Positions 35,901 through 43,112 of a DNA stretch of 45,848 bases are shown in pieces. The translations under genes were made by a program, and so were the position numbers. Each line of letters begins with the position of its first letter. Position 1 is the first letter of the stretch. A model generated the notes under the pieces. It was not told where the DNA came from. It made no database searches and was given only the letters and a program-made list of their open reading frames with translations. The stretch spans positions 1-45,848 of the forward strand of contig NZ_FQXD01000023.1 in NCBI RefSeq assembly GCF_900129865.1, written 5' to 3'. Origin of the DNA: Virgibacillus chiguensis (GTDB lineage: Bacteria; Bacillota; Bacilli; Bacillales; Amphibacillaceae).

Positions 35901-36132
35901 ATTTAACCAGCTGCGGCAGAGATTACCTGATTATGAATTTGTAATTGGAGATTTGTTTCGATACCCAACGATAGATAGATTTGTTGAACAATTATCGCAT
36001 CGAATTGATAATAATTCTTCAACCAATGGTCAAACAGAGTCTGTCAATAAGATAGACTTATTGGAAAAAGTTAAACAGGGTGATGTATCAATAGATGAAG
36101 CTATGTATATATTAGGTGGTAATAACACGTGA
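32947..36132 (+). CDS. NRPS: C-A-PCP (predicted basic residue, probably beta-lysine)
   Basis: 1061 residues. Condensation domain with HHHILVDG (active HHxxxDG from His140), adenylation domain, PCP with GGHSL (Ser979), then a tail KVKQGDVSIDEAMYIL like the docking tail of the PKS protein. The adenylation domain is unusual. A3 ends GSTGKPKLVSL where PKGV is normal, A5 is YGLSECTIES instead of YGPTE, and the A2 region reads GARWCNLDRRVP. The hand-aligned code D-V-G-E-V-G-G-I-E carries two acidic residues, as in Orn/Lys codes such as D-V-G-E-I-G-S-I-D. The lysine aminomutase two genes downstream makes beta-lysine the natural guess. No thioesterase, although it is the only module that could end the chain in the simplest order. 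RBS AAAGGTAGG. Confidence 0.92.
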   Translation: MNQNIKKLPLTPLQTVMLMENLKNPSSEAYWQVVSYEIPSYHTEDDITNSWAKVIKANPALRTKIDWNNGSEPMQVIDSNCVASITTIHYEQLIRACGSFENWLNHELQTFQQSSLDTLQKLYMVEHWKDGKHLLVWLHHHILVDGWSMSQILDDFFNVLNHDYYMLKERPDVEAYIEFMEQSDYKEQSEAYWLNVLREAKAAERLSFECSSSESKEEKFEIFDRKLSQKACRNIHSYSVQNKVTVSSIVMSIWGLLLNRYQLTNQLFVGSTFALRPYQLRESHEMNGMLINTLPVKLDLKPDISIKEYFLNTMDTIQDVSEYSGVPYSKLLQLSNLPGDTELFKSSVIFQNYQGGLHFEDAELVHQKGTSSDPLSLTISLNRDNGEWRLGWDASKYQKQDLLELMESLEHIFEEIEFYGDKLIKEFNLTTLENEKLKICLENELPINQINYSIDSMVDWSSDKLALSDGKTELSYKQVRTYIEQVSNYLSQQDVKSGDTVALNGEKGIEVAIGMFACWRIGARWCNLDRRVPKTRNDQIIKVLNPKIVLNLEEMKELLKDNVCQNELELNSYAFKEEDLAYFISTSGSTGKPKLVSLGIKGVFQIIESWKTFYCFKENQHILQLGSWTSDVYLGDLLKAWSTGGSLIVCDENRRVDMDYLYVLSKEYKISFVESTPHLIREFIKYLYDKNQILEHLKTIVVGSDVFRLEEKNEICNMLWKGVDFYNGYGLSECTIESVVYHCNDNMDQLSVSGMCPIGQPLPGTLLRIVDETGNSVAPGMIGELHIGGDQVMNGYVTMNSMDTSKIYEHNHIKYFMTGDNVRLNTNGMIEFYGREDQQVKIRGFRVELGEIENAFLSLETGMECFVTYSSMEGEKELVVFLSGTKDSEDVIREKISKRIPYYAIPRFIVLLHRLPRNSNGKIDRPLLMEESEKIVHQSQKVVSVVSNEIEDIVRNEWEMVLGRKVFTNKTFFDQGGHSLIVLKLFNQLRQRLPDYEFVIGDLFRYPTIDRFVEQLSHRIDNNSSTNGQTESVNKIDLLEKVKQGDVSIDEAMYILGGNNT

Positions 36133-36908
36133 AGATGGAACAACGTGAAGGCTATATCATATTTAATCCAAACAAAAAAGCAAAAGTAAAATTAATGTGT
36201 TTTCATCACGCTGGGGGTTCCGCTTTATCATTTATACCTTTAGTGAGAACTTTACCTAAGGATATTGAGACCTATCTTTTTGAGCTGCCTGGGAGGGGAA
36301 TATCGGCGAATCAAGATTTTGTTGCTAATTTTTCAGAGGCTATGGCATATTTTCTTCCTAAAGTAATAGATTGTATGGACAGGCCAACCGTATTTCTTGG
36401 ACATAGTTTAGGAGGACTTTTTTCATATGCTATATCTGGTAGTTTAAGTAAGAAACAGAATTATATTGAAAGAGTTATCATCTCAGCAGCTAAATCTCCT
36501 CAAACAGTTCTTGAATATGCGATACATCCTGAAAAACCATTCATTGTAAGATCAAGAGATAGTGTGAAAATGGATATAGAAGCTTTAGGAGGAATACCAG
36601 TAGATGTGGATGATTCTTTATTGCATTCCATTATTAATATTACTGGAAATGACTTTCACTTATTGGATACATTTACTTTAGATGGCGTAGTAAAATCATC
36701 TTTTCCATTCGAATTATGGCTAGGGAAATATGACAAGGCTGTTCATGAACGAGAGATTTATAAGTGGCGTGAGGAAATTCAAGGAGATTTTTGTTATCGA
36801 TATTTTAATGGAGGCCATTTTTTTATAAGTGAAAGTACTGAGCCGGCTGATCTATTAAAGGAAACTTTGTTGACTATTATGATAAATATTGAAAATAAAA
36901 TAGTTTAG
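36129..36908 (+). CDS. Type II thioesterase (GrsT/SrfD-like)
   Basis: A 259-residue alpha/beta hydrolase: oxyanion region FHHAGGSALSF near residue 25, nucleophile Ser93 in GHSLGG, Asp in WLGKYDKAV near 203, His in NGGHFF near 227. Such stand-alone enzymes clear mis-loaded carrier domains. Because no synthase in this cluster has its own release domain, this one may also free the finished product. Its GTG start overlaps the preceding TGA (GTGA), indicating coupled translation; ATG 36135 is the alternative start. Confidence 0.93.
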   Translation: MKMEQREGYIIFNPNKKAKVKLMCFHHAGGSALSFIPLVRTLPKDIETYLFELPGRGISANQDFVANFSEAMAYFLPKVIDCMDRPTVFLGHSLGGLFSYAISGSLSKKQNYIERVIISAAKSPQTVLEYAIHPEKPFIVRSRDSVKMDIEALGGIPVDVDDSLLHSIINITGNDFHLLDTFTLDGVVKSSFPFELWLGKYDKAVHEREIYKWREEIQGDFCYRYFNGGHFFISESTEPADLLKETLLTIMINIENKIV

Positions 36909-36958
36909 GAGTTTAGCTATAAATAGCATGCATAATACAAAAACGGAGGGGATTTAAA

Positions 36959-38359
36959 ATGTTTAATAACGCAGATTTATACAAGCCGGCTAGAAATTGG
37001 AAAGATATTGAACTGTGGAAAGATGTTACAGAGGAACAATGGAATGATTGGCTGTGGCAGTTAAGAAATACAATTAAAACCTTGGAGGATCTCAAAAAAG
37101 TAATTAATTTAACCCCAGAAGAAGAAGCGGGGGTTAAGATTTCAATTAAGACTATACCACTTAATATTACACCATATTTTGCATCTTTAATGAATCCAGA
37201 TAATCCACGATGTCCGATTCGTATGCAATCTGTTCCGATTTCTGAAGAGACTTATAAAACAAAATATGATTTAGAAGATCCTTTAGATGAAGACGAAGAT
37301 TCTCCAGTTCCCGGTATAACACACCGATATCCTGATCGAGTATTATTCTTAGTAACTAATCAATGCTCTATGTATTGTAGGTATTGTACAAGACGGCGTT
37401 TTTCAGGTCAAATTGGAATGGGGATTGCCAAAAACTTGCTTGATAATGCAATAGAATATATTAGACAAACACCTGAAGTTCGCGATGTGCTCATATCAGG
37501 AGGAGACGGGTTACTAATTAATGATACTGTATTGGAATATATAATAAAAAATCTCAGAGCTATCAAACATGTAGAAATTATACGTATTGGTACCAGAGCA
37601 CCAGTAGTATTCCCGCAACGAATTACGAATGAATTATGTGAGATTTTAAAGAAGTACCATCCAATCTGGCTCAATACTCATTTTAATAGCTCCATAGAAA
37701 TAACGGAGGAATCTAAGCGCGCATGTGAAATGCTTGTTAACGCGGGTGTTCCAGTAGGAAACCAAGCGGTAATTTTGGCTGGTATTAATGACAGTGTTCC
37801 GATTATGAAAAAGTTGAATCACGATCTGGTTAAAATGCGAGTACGTCCATACTATATTTATCAATGTGATTTATCCGAAGGAATTGGGCATTTTAGAGCG
37901 CCTATCTCAAAAGGATTAGAGATAATAGAAGGGTTGCAAGGACATACGTCAGGTTATGCAGTACCTAAATTTGTCGTTGATGCTCCAGGTGGTGGTGGTA
38001 AAATTGTTGTCCAACCTAATTATATTATTTCCCAAAGCGCTGATAAGGTAGTACTTCGAAATTTTGAAGGTGTTATTACCACATATCCAGAGCCGAATAA
38101 TTATGTATCCGGGCAAGCAGATGATTATTTTAAAACAATTTATCCTGATATGGAAGCATATCAATCGAAAATAGGAATATCATCATTGATTAATGAATCA
38201 GAATTTAATCTCGTTCCAAAAGATTTAAAACGTACCAATCGTCGTCTAGAATATAATCAAGATCAAAAACATTCTACTATAAAGGATAGAAGAGAAAAAA
38301 GAGATCAATTAAAAGAAAAGAAATATCAAAAACAACAAGCTATAACGTCTAAAAATTAA
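36959..38359 (+). CDS. kamA: Lysine 2,3-aminomutase (radical SAM, PLP)
   Basis: 466 residues. The iron-sulfur motif C-x3-C-x2-C is Cys136, Cys140 and Cys143 (CSMYCRYC). The PLP-binding lysine is Lys348 in APGGGGK. The two residues that bind the side-chain amine of lysine in the Clostridium subterminale enzyme are both Asp here, Asp304 (YQCDLSEG) and Asp341 (FVVDAPGG). Their spacing of 37 residues is the same; glutamate 2,3-aminomutases have Lys and Asn instead. It therefore converts L-lysine to beta-lysine. 50 nt after the thioesterase gene with RBS ACGGAGGGG, so probably still in the operon; its product is the likely substrate of the C-A-PCP protein. The last 50 residues are a charged tail (KDRREKRDQLKEKK), common in Bacillus KamA. 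It could also be a chromosomal yodO/kamA homologue with another role. Confidence 0.93.
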   Translation: MFNNADLYKPARNWKDIELWKDVTEEQWNDWLWQLRNTIKTLEDLKKVINLTPEEEAGVKISIKTIPLNITPYFASLMNPDNPRCPIRMQSVPISEETYKTKYDLEDPLDEDEDSPVPGITHRYPDRVLFLVTNQCSMYCRYCTRRRFSGQIGMGIAKNLLDNAIEYIRQTPEVRDVLISGGDGLLINDTVLEYIIKNLRAIKHVEIIRIGTRAPVVFPQRITNELCEILKKYHPIWLNTHFNSSIEITEESKRACEMLVNAGVPVGNQAVILAGINDSVPIMKKLNHDLVKMRVRPYYIYQCDLSEGIGHFRAPISKGLEIIEGLQGHTSGYAVPKFVVDAPGGGGKIVVQPNYIISQSADKVVLRNFEGVITTYPEPNNYVSGQADDYFKTIYPDMEAYQSKIGISSLINESEFNLVPKDLKRTNRRLEYNQDQKHSTIKDRREKRDQLKEKKYQKQQAITSKN

Positions 38360-38720
38360 ACTTACTTTTTTATAGAATCCCTTGGTCAGTAGAAAGGAAA
38401 GATTCGAAAGTGTAAAAAGGATAATTTAATAACAAAATAACAAATAAGTCATAAATGACCAATTAATAAATTATAGGGCGTATTGATTTTTGAGGTGTGA
38501 TGTTAATAAAGGAAACAATTTTGATTTTATTGCCAGTTTAATTCTAAAGCCAATAAAAAATTTAGCATTTTCCTCTTCGTTAAATCATAAATTGACCGCA
38601 TCCAATGTAAAGCTGATAGCGTTTCAAATGAAGTAATTGTGGACGAATGACATCAAATTACTAGTGATAAATTTACAGTTAATTAAATTTTTTGAGTACG
38701 GTGAAGGAGTGGATATAAGA
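38360..38720. other. Intergenic, AT-rich, possible promoter for the methyltransferase
   Basis: No hairpin followed by a T-run is obvious after kamA. TTGACC at about 38594 could be a -35 box, but no well-spaced -10 was found. Nothing else recognised. Confidence 0.4.
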
Positions 38721-39476
38721 ATGAATAATATATACGGAAAATTATCCTCGGAGGTTTATGAAATTGATAAGTATATTGGTAAATCTTTCGGTGATTTGGA
38801 GTACTACCAAGATCGATTAAAAGGAATAGAAGGGAAAGTATTAGAGCCTGCGGTTGGAAATGGGCGTATATTAATTCCTTTACTAGAAAACGGTTTAGAT
38901 ATAGAGGGGATAGATTCTTCAAATAATATGTTGGAATTATTCAACAAAAATTGCAATGAAAGAGGTATTCATACTAGCTGTTATAAACAAGATATGTCCA
39001 ATTTCACTATTAATCAAAAGTATGAGGCTATTATTGTACCAACGGGTTCATTTTTACTTTTGCATCAATTAGAAGAGGCAATTAGCTCTTTAAAATGTTT
39101 TTATGAACACTTAGAGAAAAATGGAAGATTAATTTTAGATATTTTTCTACCGGAAAACACCAAAGAAGGTTTTGTATCAAAACGAGGATTTACCAATCCA
39201 CAAGGAGATACAATTATGTTAGAGGAAACATTGGTTAAAATTGACCAAATCAATCAATTTTCTGTCTATCATAATCGCTATGAAAAATGGAGACAAGGAA
39301 AGCTAATGGATTCTGAACTTGAAATATTTCCATTAAAGTGGTATGGAGTGGAAGAATTTCGTTTGATATTAGAAAAAATAGGATTTACATCGATAGTGAT
39401 TTCTTCAGATTATATATATAATCAATATCCAACGAAAGCCTCGCAAATTATTACGTTTGAAGCTACAAAACACTAA
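38721..39476 (+). CDS. Class I SAM-dependent methyltransferase
   Basis: 251 residues from ATG 38721, which has GTGAAGGAGTGG 8 nt upstream. An in-frame upstream start at 38637 would add 28 hydrophobic residues without an RBS, so it is rejected. The Rossmann SAM-binding loop reads VLEPAVGNGRILIPLL (E-x-A-x-G-x-G), the acidic strand end is GIDSSNNML, and motif II is YEAIIVPTGSF near residue 100. Length and motifs fit small-molecule methyltransferases of Methyltransf_25 type; the substrate is unknown. It follows kamA by 360 nt, so it may be a tailoring enzyme of the cluster or the first gene outside it. Confidence 0.85.
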   Translation: MNNIYGKLSSEVYEIDKYIGKSFGDLEYYQDRLKGIEGKVLEPAVGNGRILIPLLENGLDIEGIDSSNNMLELFNKNCNERGIHTSCYKQDMSNFTINQKYEAIIVPTGSFLLLHQLEEAISSLKCFYEHLEKNGRLILDIFLPENTKEGFVSKRGFTNPQGDTIMLEETLVKIDQINQFSVYHNRYEKWRQGKLMDSELEIFPLKWYGVEEFRLILEKIGFTSIVISSDYIYNQYPTKASQIITFEATKH

Positions 39477-39863
39477 AAAGTGGCTCTTCGCTATTTAGTG
39501 TGAAACTCAACAATTAGTGAGGTATGAACCCTTGCTAATTGGAGATTCTCTTTATTAAAAAATGGAAGTTGTTTACCATATTGGGTTAAGTGGATGACAG
39601 CAGTAATAAGAGGATGAAAAAGGTATAGAAAGGTGATATTAACCAATTAACAGATAGCAAACAAAGGCCACAATGAATAGTCTTACATCCTTTATTCATC
39701 TCAAAGCACAAGGGAGTTTTTGTTGATTTATATCATCGTAAACAGTAGAAGTGTGGTAGGGAAAATGTACCTCACTTCTAACCGCTCCCCCTTAAATGAG
39801 AAATTATAAGAAATCAAGAGCATATGGAAGATATTTTGGATGATTGAGGGAGGATGAATAAAG
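39477..39863. other. Intergenic with a 12-bp hairpin
   Basis: 39747-39758 (AGAAGTGTGGTA) pairs with 39768-39779 except for one mismatch, loop 9 nt, no T-run. It could be an operator or mRNA leader element for the carboxyltransferase gene 85 nt on. ACTCAACAATTAG at 39505 also occurs at 10595, inside the 210-nt insert of the long repeat copy. Confidence 0.45.
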
Positions 39864-41408
39864 ATGAGTATTATTGATAAAATTAATGAATTATACGATA
39901 AACGCCACCAAGTGGAACTTGGTGGTGGTGAAGAACGAATAGACAAACAACATATTAAAGGGAAGATGACGGCCCGTGAGAGAATTGACTATTTACTAGA
40001 TAAAGAGACGTTTGTAGAATTGAATCCTTTCATGAAAAGCAGATCTTTTTCTTATGATGAGGATATGTACAATGGCGAAGGGGTAGTGACTGGGTTTGGA
40101 AAAATAAATGGGAAAAAAGTATATTTATTCGCCCAGGATTTTACTGTTTATGGTGGAACGTTGGGGGAAGTGCATGGTCTGAAAATTGCTAAAGTAATGG
40201 ATTTAGCAGCTAAGAATAAAGTTCCTTTTATTGGTTTAAATGATTCTGGTGGTGCACGTATCCAAGAAGGTGTTTCTTCATTGGATGGATACGGACAAGT
40301 ATTTTACCGAAACGTTATATATTCTGGTGTCATTCCACAAATTTCTGTTATTATGGGCCCTAGTGCTGGTGGAGCTGTCTATTCACCAGCTCTCACCGAT
40401 TTTGTCGTCATGGTGGAGAAAAGCTCTCAAATGTTTATTACCGGTCCAAAGGTGATAGAAGCTGTAACTGGAGAGAATATATCAGTAGAAGAATTAGGAG
40501 GAGCACATGTCCACAATTCGAAAAGTGGCAGTGCTCATATGCAGGCTAAGACAGAAGAAGAAGCATTAGATATGGTCAAAGAATTATTAAATTATTTACC
40601 CTCCAATTATACTGAATTTCCAACGACGTATCCTTATGAAATGATGATTAATGAAGAGAGACCTGCTTTAGCAGATATCGTGCCATTTGATTCTATAAGA
40701 CCCTATGATGTCAAAAAAGTGATTAAAGAGGTAGTCGATGAAAGCAGTTTTTTTGAAATTCATGCTGGATTTGCTAAAAATATAGTAGTAGGGTTTGCTC
40801 GTATAGGAGGTAGAAGCATTGGTCTTGTATGTAATCAGCCCAAATATATGGCAGGTGGATTAGATATTGATTCTTCAGACAAAGCAAGTCGCTTTATTCG
40901 CTTTTGTGATTGTTTTAATATCCCGGTTATTACTTTAGAAGATGTTACAGGTTTCCTTCCTGGAATCAAACAAGAATATGGCGGTATCATTAGACATGGG
41001 GCTAAAATTCTATACGCGTATTCAGAAGCTACGGTTCCAAAAATTACTGTCATTATGAGAAAAGCATATGGAGGTGCATATGTAGCTTTAAACAGCAAAT
41101 CAATTGGTGCAGATTTAGTATATGCATGGCCTAATGCTGAAATTGCTGTCATGGGACCTGAAGGAGCAGCGAATATCATTTATCAAAAGGAAATTAGCAT
41201 GAGCGAGCACCCGTCTCAAACGAGAAGAGAGAAAATTGACATGTTTCGTAAAAAGTTTACAAATCCTTATATTGCTGCTGGTCTTGGAATGGTTGATACA
41301 GTTATCGACCCGAGAGAAACACGTATAAAGTTATTACAGTCTTTAGAGATGCTAGAAAATAAGCAGGAAGGAAGACCTAAAAAGAAACATGGGAATATTT
41401 CTTTATGA
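39864..41408 (+). CDS. Acyl-CoA carboxylase carboxyltransferase subunit (PccB/MmdA family)
   Basis: 514 residues, the usual length. Two crotonase-like halves: the N-terminal one with DSGGARIQEG near residue 127 and the oxyanion loop GPSAGGAVYSPAL near 166; the C-terminal one with VTGFLPGIKQEYGGIIRHGAKI near 358 and RKAYGGAYVALNSK near 393. This subunit moves a carboxyl from carboxybiotin to propionyl-CoA or acetyl-CoA, giving methylmalonyl- or malonyl-CoA, or runs in reverse in decarboxylases. No biotin carboxylase, biotin carrier or epimerase gene lies nearby. In Bacillus this gene often sits with methylmalonyl-CoA epimerase. It may supply extender units to the PKS modules, but nothing in the DNA proves a link. 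RBS GAGGGAGGATG. Confidence 0.92.
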   Translation: MSIIDKINELYDKRHQVELGGGEERIDKQHIKGKMTARERIDYLLDKETFVELNPFMKSRSFSYDEDMYNGEGVVTGFGKINGKKVYLFAQDFTVYGGTLGEVHGLKIAKVMDLAAKNKVPFIGLNDSGGARIQEGVSSLDGYGQVFYRNVIYSGVIPQISVIMGPSAGGAVYSPALTDFVVMVEKSSQMFITGPKVIEAVTGENISVEELGGAHVHNSKSGSAHMQAKTEEEALDMVKELLNYLPSNYTEFPTTYPYEMMINEERPALADIVPFDSIRPYDVKKVIKEVVDESSFFEIHAGFAKNIVVGFARIGGRSIGLVCNQPKYMAGGLDIDSSDKASRFIRFCDCFNIPVITLEDVTGFLPGIKQEYGGIIRHGAKILYAYSEATVPKITVIMRKAYGGAYVALNSKSIGADLVYAWPNAEIAVMGPEGAANIIYQKEISMSEHPSQTRREKIDMFRKKFTNPYIAAGLGMVDTVIDPRETRIKLLQSLEMLENKQEGRPKKKHGNISL

Positions 41409-41489
41409 ATAATCAATTGAAAATAAAGAATTGAAATTGATAAGTACATGGAAATTTTAAACATAAGTTTAGTTCCTTTTTAATTAATC

Positions 41490-41528
41490 ATCCCCTCTGA
41501 AGATAAAATTCTTCAAGGGGATATTTTT
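41490..41528 (+). terminator. Rho-independent terminator after the carboxyltransferase gene
   Basis: Stem ATCCCCT-TGAAG / CTTCA-AGGGGAT (12 bp, one bulged C) with an 8-nt loop, followed by ATTTTT. Confidence 0.88.
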
Positions 41529-41552
41529 GGTACGAAAAATGTAGAGGGTATA

Positions 41553-41576
41553 AGAGGGCTTCAGGTCATACCCTTC
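41553..41576 (+). mobile_element. Solo fragment resembling the IS200/IS605-like end at 22737
   Basis: AGAGGGCTTCAGGTCATACC matches AGAGGACTTTAGGTCATACC at 22737 with 2 differences in 20. AGGGTAT (41545) and ATACCCT can pair around it. No other part of an element is seen, so this is a possible end remnant only. Confidence 0.4.
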
Positions 41577-41682
41577 CGTGTGAGATAAAAGACTCCCCCC
41601 TAATGATCGAATACTCAGGTTATTGTTTTGGTTGGATACAAGCAAAACATCATTTATAATGATACACGAAGAGGTGTATGTT

Positions 41683-42906
41683 ATGAACAAAGATGATAAG
41701 AATGTAGAGCAGATAATAGAAGAATTAACGAAAGAAGAAATGGCGAGAATGCAAAAACAAGCACAGAAACAATGGCGAAAAATCCCATTTCCTTTGTCAT
41801 TGCATGACGCTTTAAACAGATATACAAAGGCTGATTTAGACGGTATTAGAAAATATTTAGAGATCAAAAATGCAAGCAAATTAAAGAAAGCTGAAATCGT
41901 TCATCTCTTAGAGAAAAATATCCCTGATCATCTATATCCGTCGGTTCTTTTATGGGATAGGGAACGTTTTAATATGCTATTAAAAATCGCCGAAAATAAC
42001 GGGAAAATAATGGCTCCAGATCTAGAAATGGATGAAATGGAGTATCTACGTCATACCGGGTTCATTTATACTGGAACTTGGGAAGGAAATAAGGTTTTTG
42101 CCTTGCCAAATGAACTGTACGACCCTATTCTAGCTTTGAAACATGATTTACATGTACGAGCTACGATAAAACGAAATACAAAATGGATAAAGCTAACGCG
42201 TGGCTTATTATATTATTACGGCGTATTAGACCCGGTGCGGTTAATCCAGATGGTAGAAAAATATATGAAAGAACCTATTGACGTTACAATGTATTTCAAA
42301 GTTATTGCAGATTCGACACATTATTGTCCGGAAATAACTGTTGACACAGATTCATTTTCACATATAGATGTGTTGGAACCGAAAGAGGTGAAGCGAGAAC
42401 AGCAACTGAAAGAAAGCATTCCTTACTATGATTTTACAGAAAAACAACTCCTTGAAGCTGGAGCACCAGGTTTTGTGGAAAGAAATGCTAGTTACCAGCA
42501 ATTCGTTCATTTTCTAACGCAAAACTTTGACATGGATATAGAAGATGCAGATATGATCGTAGAAGAGTGTACGTATACGATAAAATCTGGCGACAGTCCC
42601 AATCAAGTTATTTCCTATTTATCCCAGATGTTAGAGTTCGATAGCGAACAATTAGTGAAAGCTGTAATGGATAAAGTAATCCACTTAATGAATAACACAA
42701 GGGGATGGGTACTAAAAGGACATACTCCTGATGAAGCATTTGGATTGGAGAAAAAACATCTTCAACCGATGCCAGAAACGAAATCTAATTCCAAGATAAG
42801 TGGAAAGACTCATTCTAACCCTAGTCAAAAGGTTGTCAAAATTGGTAGAAATCAGCCTTGTCCATGCGGTAGCGGAAAAAAACATAAAAAATGCTGTGGC
42901 AAATAA
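41683..42906 (+). CDS. SEC-C metal-binding motif protein, function unknown
   Basis: 407 residues from ATG 41683 (AAGAGGTG upstream). The C-terminus is a SEC-C zinc-binding motif, NQPCPCGSGKKHKKCCGK, as in SecA and YecA-like proteins. The N-terminal region is charged and helical; residues about 40-80 resemble a SAP/Rho-N-like helix-turn-helix (SLHDALNRYTKADLDGIRKYL, then NASKLKKAEIVHLLE). The large middle part is not recognised. Bacillus proteins with this layout are uncharacterised. It may bind nucleic acid or ribosomes through the two ends, which is inference. Alone, with terminators on both sides. Confidence 0.85.
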   Translation: MNKDDKNVEQIIEELTKEEMARMQKQAQKQWRKIPFPLSLHDALNRYTKADLDGIRKYLEIKNASKLKKAEIVHLLEKNIPDHLYPSVLLWDRERFNMLLKIAENNGKIMAPDLEMDEMEYLRHTGFIYTGTWEGNKVFALPNELYDPILALKHDLHVRATIKRNTKWIKLTRGLLYYYGVLDPVRLIQMVEKYMKEPIDVTMYFKVIADSTHYCPEITVDTDSFSHIDVLEPKEVKREQQLKESIPYYDFTEKQLLEAGAPGFVERNASYQQFVHFLTQNFDMDIEDADMIVEECTYTIKSGDSPNQVISYLSQMLEFDSEQLVKAVMDKVIHLMNNTRGWVLKGHTPDEAFGLEKKHLQPMPETKSNSKISGKTHSNPSQKVVKIGRNQPCPCGSGKKHKKCCGK

Positions 42907-42930
42907 ATGATTAAGGTGTGCATTTAGACT

Positions 42931-42974
42931 AAACTCTCACAAATATTGCTAAGCGCAAGCATGTGAGAGTTTTT
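42931..42974 (+). terminator. Rho-independent terminator after the SEC-C gene
   Basis: Perfect 11-bp stem AAACTCTCACA/TGTGAGAGTTT with a 20-nt loop that itself folds (TTGC/GCAA), ending in five T. Confidence 0.9.
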
Positions 42975-43112
42975 GAATGTGGTTAGTAGTATAGAAAGAA
43001 ACGAACATAGTTCTCATCCACCATGATGAAAATATAATAAGCGCATCTATGTTATGATGAAAAGTGCATACATGATCCATATGCTGATTACCAATGTAGG
43101 AGTGAAACGAGA

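Noticed and set aside
36959-38359. Glutamate 2,3-aminomutase
   Set aside because: That enzyme has Lys and Asn at the positions that are Asp304 and Asp341 here; both Asp are the lysine-enzyme pattern.
38637-38720. N-terminal extension of the methyltransferase
   Set aside because: Adds 28 residues without ribosome binding site; ATG 38721 has a strong one and begins at the conserved fold.
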